Source: Variovorax sp. E3
GTDB taxonomy: Bacteria; Pseudomonadota; Gammaproteobacteria; Burkholderiales; Burkholderiaceae_C
Length of the DNA: 50,626 nucleotides
Assembly (NCBI RefSeq): GCF_016082275.1
Contig: NZ_MOWM01000042.1
Span: 1 to 50,626 of the forward strand
Reading direction: 5' to 3'
Of the stretch, positions 1-9,136 are shown one piece after another (positions within the stretch are counted from its first letter, which is position 1; each line of letters starts with the position of its first letter). Under the pieces are notes generated by a model. It had not been told where the DNA came from and did not search any database. It saw only the letters and a program-made list of their open reading frames with translations. The position numbers and the translations under genes were made by a program.

Positions 1-2
1 CG

Positions 3-92
3 CGCGGCCTTCACCATCGCGCGGCGTCGGCGGCCGCTTGCCCCCATCCCAGCCTTCCCCCAAAGGGGGAAGGAGCAAGGCAGACGATATGA
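3..92 (+). CDS. 3' end of an upstream operon gene, probably the sugar ABC transporter ATPase (partial)
   Basis: One forward frame runs open from the window edge to a TGA whose bases overlap the ATG of the first permease (ATGA). That is the usual coupling in this operon. Only about 29 codons are visible and most of them lie within a repeat-derived palindrome, so the product cannot be recognised. The ABC ATPase is inferred only from the usual order in this transporter family (binding protein, ATPase, permeases). Alternatively the upstream gene ended before the window and this is chance. Confidence 0.25.
   Translation, partial: RGLHHRAASAAACPHPSLPPKGEGARQTI
53..73. repeat. Short GC-rich palindrome of a dispersed repeat type
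   Basis: Perfect 9-bp arms (CCTTCCCCC and GGGGGAAGG) flank an AAA spacer directly before the first permease. The right arm also provides the AGGAG likely used as ribosome binding site for the ATG at 89. The wording resembles short palindromes scattered through Burkholderiales genomes; a related, degenerate copy lies inside the coding start of the next gene (about 1144-1189). Confidence 0.6.
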
Positions 93-1123
93 GCCGCTTT
101 TCCTCTTTCATGAGCCACCGCCTCGCCTGGCCCATCGTCACGCTGCTGCTCCTGCTGGCGGTCAACACCGCCTTCAACGCCAGCTTCCTGCACCTCGAAT
201 GGCGCGACGGCCATCTCTACGGCAGCCTCATCGACATCCTCAACCGCGCGGCACCACTCGTGCTCGTGTCGCTCGGCATGACGCTGGTCATCGCCACGCG
301 CGGCATCGACATCTCGGTGGGCGCGGTGGTCGCCATTGCCGCCGCGCTCGCGGCCTGGATGATCGGCGGGTCTGTCGCCAACGACGTGAGCCGGTTCCCG
401 ATGCCGCTCGCCATCCTCGCGGCCATCGGCATCGCGTTGCTGTGCGGGCTGTGGAACGGCCTGCTGGTGGCCAAGGTGGGCATGCAGCCGATCATCGCGA
501 CGCTGATCCTGATGGTGGCCGGGCGCGGCATCGCGCAGCTGATCGCCGACGGGCAGATCATCACGATCTACTACAAGCCTTTCTTCTTCCTCGGCAGCGG
601 CTATCTGCTGGGGCTGCCGTTCTCGCTGTTCATCGTGGCGGCCGTGTTCGTGCTGCTGTATCTGGCCATCACGCGAACGGCGCTGGGGCTGTTCATCCAG
701 GCGGTGGGCATCAACCCGACGGCGGCGCGCGTGGCGGGCATCCAGGCGCGGCGGCTGATCGTCGGGGCCTATGCGTTCTGCGGGGCTTGCGCCGGCGTGG
801 CGGGCTTGCTGATCAGCTCCAACGTCAAGAGCGCGGACGGCAACAACGCGGGACAGCTGATCGAGCTCGACGCGATCCTTGCGGTGACGCTGGGCGGCAC
901 GGCGCTGACCGGCGGGCGCTTCAGCCTCGTCGGCAGCGTGATCGGGGCGCTGATCATCCAGACGCTGACCTACGCGATCTACTCGCTGGGGGTGCCGCCG
1001 GAGATCAACCTCGTGGTGAAGGCGGGCGTGGTGTTCGCGGTGATGCTGCTGCAGTCGCCGGAGTTCAGGGCGCAAGTGCGGGCGCTGGTGCAGCGGCCCG
1101 CGCACGAAGGGGCGAAGGCATGA
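89..1123 (+). CDS. ytfT: Sugar ABC transporter permease, YtfT/AraH type
   Basis: A 344-residue inner-membrane permease of the ribose/galactofuranose/arabinose ABC family (BPD_transp_2). It forms one half of the membrane channel with the permease that follows. Many hydrophobic segments are visible, and the family stretch TLVIATRGIDISVGA lies near residues 70-85. The ATG at 89 is preferred over an in-frame ATG at 38 because the extra 17 residues are encoded by the palindromic repeat and AGGAG lies at 71-75. The stop overlaps the start of the second permease (ATGA). Sugar specificity cannot be read from the sequence; the neighbouring arabonate-pathway enzymes suggest L-arabinose or a related pentose. 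Confidence 0.88.
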   Translation: MSRFSSFMSHRLAWPIVTLLLLLAVNTAFNASFLHLEWRDGHLYGSLIDILNRAAPLVLVSLGMTLVIATRGIDISVGAVVAIAAALAAWMIGGSVANDVSRFPMPLAILAAIGIALLCGLWNGLLVAKVGMQPIIATLILMVAGRGIAQLIADGQIITIYYKPFFFLGSGYLLGLPFSLFIVAAVFVLLYLAITRTALGLFIQAVGINPTAARVAGIQARRLIVGAYAFCGACAGVAGLLISSNVKSADGNNAGQLIELDAILAVTLGGTALTGGRFSLVGSVIGALIIQTLTYAIYSLGVPPEINLVVKAGVVFAVMLLQSPEFRAQVRALVQRPAHEGAKA

Positions 1124-2147
1124 GCGCGGTGATCGATGCGGCACCCTCGCCCCAACCTTCTTCCGCAGGCCGCAGAGGGGGCAAGAGGGGGCTCAATCCG
1201 AAGTACCTGCCGCTGGCGGCGACGATCTCGCTGTTCGTGCTCGTGGCCACGCTGGGCTCCGTTTTCTACGACGGTTTCTTCTCGGCCCAGGTGTTCCTCA
1301 ACCTGCTGATCGACAACGCCTTTCTCATTGTCGTCGCCGTCGGCATGACCTTCGTGATCCTCTCGGGCGGCATCGACCTGTCGGTGGGCTCGGTGATCGC
1401 GCTCACCACCATGGTCTCGGCCTCGCTGGTCGAAAAGCACGGCTGGAGCCCCGGCATCGTCATTCCGCTGGTGCTGGTGATGGGCACGCCTTCGGCGCGT
1501 TCATGGGGTTGCTGATCGAACGCTTTCGGCTGCAGCCGTTCATCGTCACGCTGGCGGGCATGTTCCTGGCGCGCGGGCTTTGCTACCTCATCAGCATCGA
1601 CTCGATCAGCATCACCAACGAGTTCTATTCGGAGGTCTCGCAGATCCGCATTCCGGTCTGGGGCGAGGCCTCGGTGTCGATCAGCGCGGTGATCGCCGTC
1701 GTGGTGCTGCTGGCCGCGGTGTTCATCGCGCACTGCACGCCGTTCGGGCGCGCGGTGTATGCCATCGGCGGCAGCGAGCATTCGGCCATGCTGATGGGCC
1801 TGCCGGTGCGGCGCACGCTCATCGGCGTGTACACGCTCTCGGGTTTCTGCTCGGCGCTGGCGGGCGTGATCTTCACCTTCTACATGCTCTCGGGCTACGG
1901 CCTGCACGCGGTGGGGCTGGAGCTCGACGCCATCGCGGCGGTGGTGATCGGCGGCACGCTGCTCACGGGCGGCGTGGGCTATGTGGCGGGCACGCTGTTC
2001 GGCGTGCTGATGCTCGGGATCATCCAGACGCTGATTTCCTTCGACGGTACCTTGAGCTCGTGGTGGACGCGCATCGTGGTGGGCGCGCTGCTGTTCGTTT
2101 TCTGCCTCCTGCAACGCTTCTTCACCTCGCGCGCGCCACGGCGCTGA
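1120..2147 (+). CDS. yjfF: Sugar ABC transporter permease, YjfF type (frameshifted as sequenced)
   Basis: Second membrane subunit of the same importer; 342 residues after repair. The N-terminal part (FVILSGGIDLSVGSV) is read from 1120 and stops after about 1490 with a non-family tail. The family sequence resumes in another frame at GLLIERFRLQPF. One missing base near 1488-1491 (around ACGCCTTCGG) explains the break, and adding it restores a continuous permease. The first 24 or so codons include a Pro/Gly/Arg-rich stretch encoded by a dispersed palindromic repeat. The repaired length and the intact hydrophobic pattern favour a sequence error over a dead gene. Confidence 0.82.
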
Positions 2148-2182
2148 TTCAAGAACCAAACCAACGAGCAACCAGAAAAGAA

Positions 2183-3925
2183 ATGACGACACCCAAGAAA
2201 CTGCGATCGACCGAGTGGTTCGGCTCGGCCGACAAGAACGGCTTCATGTACCGCAGCTGGATGAAGAACCAGGGCATTCCGGACCACGAGTTCGACGGCC
2301 GGCCGATCATCGGCATCTGCAACACCTGGTCGGAGCTCACGCCGTGCAACGCGCACTTTCGCAAGATCGCGGAGCACGTGAAGCGCGGCATCTCCGAGGC
2401 GGGCGGCTTCCCGGTCGAGTTCCCGGTGTTCTCCAATGGCGAGTCGAACCTGCGGCCCACCGCGATGCTCACGCGCAACCTCGCGAGCATGGACGTGGAA
2501 GAGGCGATTCGAGGCAACCCGGTCGATGCGGTGGTGCTGCTCACGGGCTGCGACAAGACCACGCCCGCGCTGCTGATGGGCGCGGCGAGCTGCGACATCC
2601 CGGCCATCGTGGTCACGGGCGGGCCGATGCTCAACGGCAAGCTCGACGGCAAGAACATCGGCTCGGGCACGGCGGTGTGGCAGCTGCACGAATCCTTGAA
2701 GGCGGGCGAGATCAACCTGCACCAGTTCCTCTCGGCCGAGGGCGGCATGTCGCGCTCGGCGGGCACCTGCAACACCATGGGCACGGCCTCGACCATGGCC
2801 TGCATGGCCGAGGCGCTGGGCACTTCGCTGCCGCACAACGCGGCGATTCCAGCGGTCGATGCGCGGCGCTACGTGCTCGCGCAGATGTCGGGCATGCGCG
2901 TGGTCGAGATGGCCAAGGAAGGGCTCACGCTGTCGAAGATCCTGACGCGCGAAGCCTTCGAGAACGCCATTCGCGTGAACGCGGCCATCGGCGGATCGAC
3001 CAATGCGGTGATCCACCTGAAGGCGATCGCGGGGCGCATCGGCGTCGAGCTGGAGCTGGAAGACTGGACGCGCATCGGCGCCCATACGCCGACCATCGTC
3101 GACCTGATGCCCTCGGGGCGCTTCCTGATGGAGGAGTTCTATTACGCCGGTGGCCTGCCCGCCGTGCTGCGCCGCCTGGGCGAGAACGGCCTGCTGCCGC
3201 ACCCCGATGCGCTGACCGTCAACGGCCAGTCGATCTGGGACAACGTGCGCGAGGCGCCGAGCCTTGACGACGAAGTGATCCGCCCGCTCGACAAGCCGCT
3301 GATCGCCGATGGCGGCATCCGCATCCTGCGCGGCAACCTGTCGCCGCGCGGCGCGGTGCTCAAGCCCTCGGCGGCCACGCCCGAGCTGCTGAAGCATCGG
3401 GGCCGGGCGGTGGTGTTCGAGAACCTGGAGCACTACAAGGAGCGCATCGTCGACGAAGACCTCGACGTGGACGCAAGCTGCGTGCTCGTGCTCAAGAACT
3501 GCGGCCCCAAGGGCTACCCCGGCATGGCCGAGGTCGGCAACATGGGCCTGCCGCCGAAGCTGCTGCGCCAGGGCATCAAGGACATGGTGCGCATTTCGGA
3601 CGCGCGCATGAGCGGCACGGCCTACGGCACGGTGGTACTGCATGTCGCGCCCGAGGCCGCCGACGGCGGGCCGCTGGCAGCGGTGCGCGACGGCGACTGG
3701 ATCGAGCTCGATTGCGACGCGGGCCGGCTGCACCTGGACATCAGCGACGAGGAACTGGCGCAGCGCCTGGCCTCGCTTTCCGCATCGGACGCGCAGCCGA
3801 TGAGCACGCGCGGCGGCGGCTACCAGAAGCTCTACGTCAACCACGTGCTGCAGGCCGACGAGGGCTGCGACTTCGACTTTCTCGTGGGCTGCCGCGGCGC
3901 CGGCGTTCCCCGTCATTCACATTGA
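2183..3925 (+). CDS. L-arabonate dehydratase (IlvD/EDD family)
   Basis: A 580-residue cytoplasmic dehydratase of the IlvD/Edd family, which carries a 2Fe-2S cluster and removes water from sugar acids to give 2-keto-3-deoxy acids. Cluster and active-site cysteine motifs are visible: ITPCNAH-like 'ELTPCNAH', 'TGCDKTTPA' and 'SAGTCNTMGTAST'. The length and the sequence beginning 'STEWFGSADKNGFMYRSWMK' match the arabonate/xylonate dehydratase subgroup rather than biosynthetic IlvD. It lies 35 bp after the permeases and 20 bp before a DHDPS-family enzyme, the arrangement of the non-phosphorylating L-arabinose pathway. Other pentonates or fuconate are possible substrates. Confidence 0.85.
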   Translation: MTTPKKLRSTEWFGSADKNGFMYRSWMKNQGIPDHEFDGRPIIGICNTWSELTPCNAHFRKIAEHVKRGISEAGGFPVEFPVFSNGESNLRPTAMLTRNLASMDVEEAIRGNPVDAVVLLTGCDKTTPALLMGAASCDIPAIVVTGGPMLNGKLDGKNIGSGTAVWQLHESLKAGEINLHQFLSAEGGMSRSAGTCNTMGTASTMACMAEALGTSLPHNAAIPAVDARRYVLAQMSGMRVVEMAKEGLTLSKILTREAFENAIRVNAAIGGSTNAVIHLKAIAGRIGVELELEDWTRIGAHTPTIVDLMPSGRFLMEEFYYAGGLPAVLRRLGENGLLPHPDALTVNGQSIWDNVREAPSLDDEVIRPLDKPLIADGGIRILRGNLSPRGAVLKPSAATPELLKHRGRAVVFENLEHYKERIVDEDLDVDASCVLVLKNCGPKGYPGMAEVGNMGLPPKLLRQGIKDMVRISDARMSGTAYGTVVLHVAPEAADGGPLAAVRDGDWIELDCDAGRLHLDISDEELAQRLASLSASDAQPMSTRGGGYQKLYVNHVLQADEGCDFDFLVGCRGAGVPRHSH

Positions 3926-3945
3926 TCGATTCACTCTCTCACACC

Positions 3946-4863
3946 ATGACCCCCAGATACCGCGGCATCTTCCCGGTGGTGCCCACCACCTTCACCGAGC
4001 AGGGCGCGCTCGACCTCGAAAGCCAGAAGCGCTGCGTCGATTTCATGATCGACGCGAGCTCCGACGGGCTGTGCATCCTCGCGAATTTCTCCGAGCAGTT
4101 CGTGCTGTCCGACGACGAGCGCGAGGTGCTCACGCGCACGGTGCTCGACCACGTGAAGGGCCGCGTGCCGGTGATCGTGACCACCACGCACTACAGCACC
4201 CAGGTGTGCGCCGAGCGCAGCCGCCGCGCGCAGGACATGGGCGCGGCCATGCTGATGGTGATGCCGCCGTACCACGGCGCGACCTTCCGCGTGCCCGAGC
4301 CGCAGATCTTCGAGTTCTATGCGCGGCTGTCGGACGCGGTGGGCATTCCCATCATGATCCAGGACGCGCCGGCCAGCGGCACGGTGCTGTCGGCGCCGTT
4401 TCTTGCGCGCATGGCCAGGGAGATCGAACACGTCGCGTACTTCAAGATCGAAACCGCCGGCGCGGCCGCCAAGCTGCGCGAGCTGATCCGCCTGGGCGGC
4501 GATGCCATCGAAGGTCCGTGGGACGGCGAGGAAGCCATCACGCTGATGCCCGACCTCGACGCGGGCGCGACGGGCTCGATGACCGGCGGTGGCTACCCGG
4601 ACGGCATTCGCCCGATCATCGAGGCGCACCGCGCGGGCGACCGCGACAAGGCCTTCGCGCTGTACCAGCAGTGGCTGCCGCTGATCAACTATGAAAACCG
4701 GCAAGCCGGCCTGCTGGCCTGCAAGGCGCTGATGAAGGAGGGCGGCGTGATCGCGTGCGAAGCGCCGCGCCACCCGTTGCCGCCCCTGCACCCCGACACG
4801 CGCGCCGGCCTGATCGAGACCGCGAGGCGGCTCGATCCGATGGTGCTGCGCTGGGGGAGGTGA
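3946..4863 (+). CDS. 2-keto-3-deoxy-L-arabonate dehydratase-like enzyme (DHDPS/NAL family)
   Basis: A 305-residue TIM-barrel protein of the dihydrodipicolinate synthase/N-acetylneuraminate lyase superfamily. The Schiff-base lysine is in 'YFKIETAGAA' near residue 167, and 'MIQDAP' marks the strand before it. Next to arabonate dehydratase, the likely reaction is 2-keto-3-deoxy-L-arabonate to 2-ketoglutarate semialdehyde, the Weimberg-type route. Members of the same fold can instead be aldolases, so dehydratase versus aldolase rests on context. The start ATG at 3946 lies 20 bp after the preceding stop; no strong ribosome binding site is seen. It is the last gene of the operon. Confidence 0.8.
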   Translation: MTPRYRGIFPVVPTTFTEQGALDLESQKRCVDFMIDASSDGLCILANFSEQFVLSDDEREVLTRTVLDHVKGRVPVIVTTTHYSTQVCAERSRRAQDMGAAMLMVMPPYHGATFRVPEPQIFEFYARLSDAVGIPIMIQDAPASGTVLSAPFLARMAREIEHVAYFKIETAGAAAKLRELIRLGGDAIEGPWDGEEAITLMPDLDAGATGSMTGGGYPDGIRPIIEAHRAGDRDKAFALYQQWLPLINYENRQAGLLACKALMKEGGVIACEAPRHPLPPLHPDTRAGLIETARRLDPMVLRWGR

Positions 4864-4898
4864 GAAAGAAGAAAAAAGAAAGGGGGGGCGCAAGCCGC

Positions 4899-5186
4899 TC
4901 AGGCTCCGGGCGCGGCGGCGGCGTTGCTGCCGCCGCTCTTGTCGAGCTCGCTGACTTGCAGCGACAGGTCGAACAGCTTGGACTTGCTGGCGTAGTAGCG
5001 GTCGAGCCGCCATTCCTTCAGGATGTCCATGGCGAGCTGGAAGCTCTTGTAGTCGAGGTTGTAGAGCGTGATCAGCTCGAAGCTGCGTTCGGACTCGAGC
5101 GCCAACACGAGCTGGGCCAGGATCTTGGCCGATTCGTTGGCCGGGTCCGTTTCGATGAATCGGCGAGCGACCTTGATGGCATTCAT
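4899..5186 (-). CDS. Conserved-looking 95-residue protein of unknown function behind a Pho box
   Basis: I do not recognise the family. The protein has no signal peptide or membrane segment. It looks helical, with a charged middle (KEWRLDRYYASKSKLF) and a low-complexity Gly/Ser/Ala tail, so it is probably a soluble cytoplasmic protein. AGGAA lies about 12 bp before the ATG. It is monocistronic and convergent with the arabinose operon, 35 bp from its end. An 11-bp-spaced TGTCA repeat about 70-85 bp upstream suggests expression under phosphate starvation. Confidence 0.65.
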   Translation of the reverse strand: MNAIKVARRFIETDPANESAKILAQLVLALESERSFELITLYNLDYKSFQLAMDILKEWRLDRYYASKSKLFDLSLQVSELDKSGGSNAAAAPGA

Positions 5187-5253
5187 GGGAAAGGGTTCCT
5201 CGGTAGGCAGGCAGGCAGGGACCGAGAACTATAGCTAGCAGCTTCCTGCCTTT

Positions 5254-5272
5254 TATGACAGTCTCGTGACAA
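5254..5272 (-). promoter_or_regulatory. Putative Pho box upstream of the 95-aa protein
   Basis: Read on the minus strand, TTGTCAC and CTGTCAT occur with an 11-bp period, as in the PhoB box consensus. An AT-rich TATAGT lies about 21 bp further on as a possible -10, which is somewhat farther than usual. The match is by eye and no binding data are available. Confidence 0.55.
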
Positions 5273-5374
5273 TCGAGGGCATCCATCGGGGTTTTCCCTT
5301 GATTCACGGCCAGAGCCCCTCTGACGCGCAGAGAGGCTCCGTAAGGCGATGCCGTTGCTGATTTATTTCTCGGA

Positions 5375-5848
5375 TCAGCGCATCGGCCGTTCGGGCATGG
5401 GCATCGGCATGGGTCTCGGCATCGGCGCCGGCATAGGCATCGGCTGTGCCATGGGGGCCGGCATCACGGTGGTGGTGACCGATTCGCGAATCACGCCGCC
5501 GCCCATCACGCTGCCGTCGACCATGGCGCGGGAGTCGCCGCTGCTGCCGAGCACGCGGGCCTCGCACGCGGAACGCTCGGTCGGCGGCTGCAGGCTGCAG
5601 CGTGCCAGGGCGTTGGCGCGGTAGTCGGGCGCGCTGGTGAGGCCGCCGCGAGCGGCCGCCTGGCGGGCTGCGCCGGCTTCGCGGATGCAGGCGGCACGGT
5701 CCTGCTGGTTGTGGCCGCAAACGGCCAGTTCCTGCTGGTAGGTGCTGGACGATTCACCGCGCGGCGATGCCGCCGAGGCGATCGTGGTGGCGGCCAGGCC
5801 GCTGATGGCGAGCAGGGCAAAGATCATCGAACGCATATTGCTTTTCAT
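5375..5848 (-). CDS. Secreted protein with a Cys-motif domain and Met/Pro-rich tail
   Basis: A 157-residue protein with a Sec signal peptide (residues 1-26, cleavage near ASA-AS). The mature domain has four cysteines, including the stretch 'CGHNQQDRAACIREAGAARQ', and 'MGGGVIRESVT' precedes a roughly 29-residue tail made of Met-Pro and Ala-Pro repeats. The start at 5848 is supported by AAGGAGCC before it. It is a clear paralogue of the next protein (5959-6375), which shares the cysteine domain and the 'GSVMGGGVIRE' motif but lacks the Met/Pro tail. Function is unknown; a Met-rich tail can bind metals such as copper in other families, but that is only a suggestion here. Confidence 0.7.
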   Translation of the reverse strand: MKSNMRSMIFALLAISGLAATTIASAASPRGESSSTYQQELAVCGHNQQDRAACIREAGAARQAAARGGLTSAPDYRANALARCSLQPPTERSACEARVLGSSGDSRAMVDGSVMGGGVIRESVTTTVMPAPMAQPMPMPAPMPRPMPMPMPERPMR

Positions 5849-5958
5849 GGACGGCTCCTTGGAACGAGCAAAAAGAAAAACCGGGGACATGCGGGACGGA
5901 ACGGGTTGGACAGGCCGGACGGCGCCGGGTTCATTCAACGCGAGGGTCAACGCGGGGT

Positions 5959-6375
5959 TCAGCGCGCCGGTTGCACCGGTTGTGCCGGCAATGGCGTCAC
6001 GGTTTCGCGGATCACGCCGCCGCCCATCACGCTGCCTTCGGTGGTGGTGCGGGCGCCGCCCTTGATGCGGGCTTCGCACTCGGGCTGGTCGGGGCCGGGT
6101 TGTTCGCTGCAGCGGGCCAGGGCATTGACCTGCTCGCGCGGGGCGCTGGGCGTCGTCAGGCCGTTGCGCCGGGCTTCCTGGCGGGCGGCGCCGGCCTCAC
6201 GCAGGCAGGCCGCGCGGTCTTGCTGCACGCCGTCGCAGGTGGCGCGCTCCTTCTGCAGGCGGGCGTCGGAGCCCGGGGCCTGGGCGCTGGCGGTCTGCGC
6301 CCCGAAAACGAGGAAACCACTGGCGGCGAAGAGGGCCGTGGCCGAAAGAAAAGAACGAACTGTTGTTGTCGTCAT
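5959..6375 (-). CDS. Secreted protein, paralogue of the Cys-motif protein next to it
   Basis: A 138-residue protein with a signal peptide ending near 'QTASAQA'. The mature part carries 'CDGVQQDRAACLREAGAARQ', 'ALARCSEQPGPDQPEC' and 'GSVMGGGVIRETVT', the same order of motifs as the downstream paralogue. AAGGAGCCC precedes the ATG at 6375. The two genes are 110 bp apart in the same direction and look like a tandem duplication. No known family is recognised; a periplasmic or extracytoplasmic location is inferred from the signal peptide. Confidence 0.7.
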   Translation of the reverse strand: MTTTTVRSFLSATALFAASGFLVFGAQTASAQAPGSDARLQKERATCDGVQQDRAACLREAGAARQEARRNGLTTPSAPREQVNALARCSEQPGPDQPECEARIKGGARTTTEGSVMGGGVIRETVTPLPAQPVQPAR

Positions 6376-6530
6376 GCGGGCTCCTTGGTTGGGGCACGCC
6401 CTGCGTGATGAGGTGCGTGACCGGAGCCACAGTGTGGTGTCGGGCGGGGGCGGCAGTCTGTGGGACAGTCGCACCCCCGGACCGGGCCGGACGCGCCCAT
6501 CGGTGTGGGACGTGTCCGGCAAGCGGCGGG
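6376..6530. other. Intergenic stretch between cphA and the secreted paralogues
   Basis: 155 bp without a gene. It must hold the end of the cph transcript and the promoter of the secreted-protein pair. It contains several short GC-rich inverted repeats but no convincing hairpin followed by T residues, and I cannot point to a clear promoter. Confidence 0.4.
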
Positions 6531-9097
6531 TCAGCCCGCCGCGATGCGCTGTGCCAAGTGAGCGAGCGCTTCCTCGACCTGGTCGACCAGGATCAGCGAC
6601 AGGTCGCCGGGCTGCAGCCGCGCCAGCGCCGTGTCGATGGCGACGAACTCGCCGCGGATCTCGTCGATGTGGCGCGTGCGCGCCGCGCCCTGCAGGCCCT
6701 GGCGCAGCAGCGCCATGACTTCGCCGTCGGCGCGGCCGCGCTGCGCCGCGTCCTGGTAAAGGATCACGTCGTCGAAGGCTTCGCCGAGGATGGCCGTCTG
6801 GTCGCGGATGTCGGAGTCGCGGCGGTCGCCCGCGCCGCTGATGACCACCGAGCGCTTGTTGGCCGGCATGGTGTCCACGGCCGACACCAGCGCGCGCATG
6901 GCGTCGGTGTTGTGGCCGTAGTCGGCGATCACGGTGGCGCCGCGGTAGTCCATGACGTTGAAGCGCCCCGGCACGCCGGCCGCGTCGTTCATGAAGCTGG
7001 CCAGGCCGCTGCGATGGTGTCCCAATCGAGGCCCACGGCCCACGCGGCGGCCACCGCGGCCATCACGTTGTCGACCTGGAAGCCGATGGTGCCGCCGCGC
7101 GTGATCGGCACGTCGCGCAGCGCGATGCGTTCGCGCCACGAGCCTTCGGCGGCCACCAGCGTGTCCTGGTCGACGTACACGGTGCGCTTGCCCTGCGCGC
7201 GGTGCGTGGCCATGACCGAGTGCATGCGGTCGGCGGTGAAGAAGATCACGTGGCCGGGGCAGCCCGCGGCCATGGCGGCCACGTTCGGGTCGGCGGCGTT
7301 GAGCACGGCGTAGCCGTCGGCGGCCACGTTGCGCACGATCACGCGCTTGAGCACCGCGAGGTCTTCGACGGTGGTGATGTAGTTCAGGCCCAGGTGGTCG
7401 CCGCTGCCGATGTTGGTGACCACGGCCACCTGGCAGCGGTCGAAGCCGAGGCCTTCGCGCAGCACGCCGCCACGGGCCACTTCGAACACGGCCGCGTCGA
7501 CGTCGGGGTGCATCAGCACGTTGCGCGCGCTCTTGGGGCCGCTGCAGTCGCCGCTGTCGGTCTGGCGGCCGTCGACGTACACGCCGTCGGTGTTGGTCAT
7601 GCCGGTGCGCAGGCCGCTCGATGCCAGCAGATGGTTGATCAGGCGCGCGGTGGTGGTCTTGCCGTTGGTGCCGGTGACGGCGACCACGGGAATGCGGCCG
7701 TCGTCGCCGTGCGCGAACAGGGTGTCCATCACCGCTTCGCCGACCGCGCGGCCACGGCCGAACGAGGGCGAGATGTGCATGCGCAGGCCCGGCGCGGCGT
7801 TGACCTCGACCACGCCGCCGTGCTGCTCCTCGAGCGGGCGCAGCACGTTCTCGCAGACCATGTCGACGCCGCAGATGTGCAGGCCGACCATCTGCGCCGC
7901 GTCGACCGCGCGCGCCGCCACTTCGGGGTGCACGGTGTCGGTCACGTCGGTGGCGGTGCCGCCGGTCGAGAGGTTGGCGTTGTTGCGCAGCACCACGCGC
8001 TGGCCGCGCGCGGGCACGCTGTCGGGCGCAAGGCCCTGTGCTTCGAGCCGGCCGATGGCGATGTCGTCCAGGCGGATCTTGGTGAGCGAGGTGGCGTGGC
8101 CCTCGCCGCGGCGCGGGTCGAGGTTCACGGTGTCGATCAGCTGGCGCACGGTGGCGCTGCCGTCGCCGATCACCTGCGGCGGGTCGCGGCGCGCGGCGGC
8201 CACGAGGCGGTCACCCACCACCAGCAGGCGGAAGTCGAAGCCGGGGAGGAATTTCTCGACCATCACTTCGCCGTAGACGGCGGCCGAGTCGTAGGCCGAG
8301 GTCAGCGCTTCGCGCGTGGTGATGTTGACGGTCACGCCCTTGCCCTGGTTGCCGTCCTGCGGCTTGACCACGACCGGCAGGCCGATTTCGAGCGCGGCGG
8401 CCCAGCCGTCGGCGGCGTCGCTCACGGGGCGGCCCAGCGGCACCGGCACGCCGGCGGCGTTGAGCAGCTGCTTGGTCAGCTCCTTGTCCTGCGCGATCGA
8501 TTCGGCCACGCCGCTGGTGCTGTCGACCTCGGCGGCCTGGATGCGGCGCTGCTTGGAGCCCCAGCCGAACTGCACCAGGCTGCCTCTGGTGAGGCGGCGG
8601 TACGGAATGCCGCGCGCCACGGCGGCGTCGACGATGGAGCCGGTGCTCGGGCCCAGGCGCTCGGACTCGTCGAGGTCGCGCAGCTCGGTGATGGCGGCGT
8701 CGGCGTCGAAGGGCGTGTCGGCCTGCGCGGCCGCAATGAGTTGCTCGGCCAGTTCGACGGCGCGGCGGCCCACGGCCTCTTCGCTGTACTGGAACACGAC
8801 CTGGTAGACGCCTTCTTCCACCGTGGGCGAGGTGTGGCCGAAGTTCACGGCGCAGCCGGCCTGGGCCTGCAGCGCCACGGAGGCGTTCTCGAGCACGTGG
8901 GCCAGCGCCAGCGGCTGGCCCAGCACCATCGGGTGCAGCTCGCCGATGGTCGGGAAGCGCGCGCGCAGGCGGTCTTCGAAACCGGCCAGCTTGCTGATGG
9001 CGTTCTCGTCGCCGTGGCAGGCCACAACCGCCTCGATGGTGGTGTGGCGGCTCCAGAGATTGGGCCCGCGAAGGGCTCGGATGCGGGTGACTTTCAT
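6531..9097 (-). CDS. cphA: Cyanophycin synthetase CphA (frameshifted as sequenced)
   Basis: Polymerises L-Asp and L-Arg with ATP into multi-L-arginyl-poly-L-aspartate, a nitrogen storage granule. Domains in order are an N-terminal cyanophycin-synthetase domain ('RALRGPNLWSRHTTIEA'), an ATP-grasp domain ('VVVKPQDGNQGKGVTVN') and a Mur-ligase-like domain with an intact P-loop ('VTGTNGKTTTARLINHLL'). The frame breaks near 7013 (ACCATCGCAGCG; one C missing in ATC-CGC) and resumes at 'SGLASFMNDAAGVPGRFN'. Repaired length is about 855 residues, close to the family norm. It lies 39 bp downstream of the paralogue cphA' and is probably cotranscribed. Confidence 0.9.
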
Positions 9098-9136
9098 GGG
9101 GCGGCGAAGGCTACGGTCTGGCGAGGCACGAAGGCC

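Noticed and set aside
1485..1495. Programmed ribosomal frameshifting as the reason for the broken genes
   Set aside because: The sites share no slippery heptamer or downstream structure and occur in unrelated families that are not known to use recoding.
5203..5220. GGCA repeats before the 95-aa gene as a phase-variable tract
   Set aside because: Only about three to four units and outside the coding frame; too short to claim variation.
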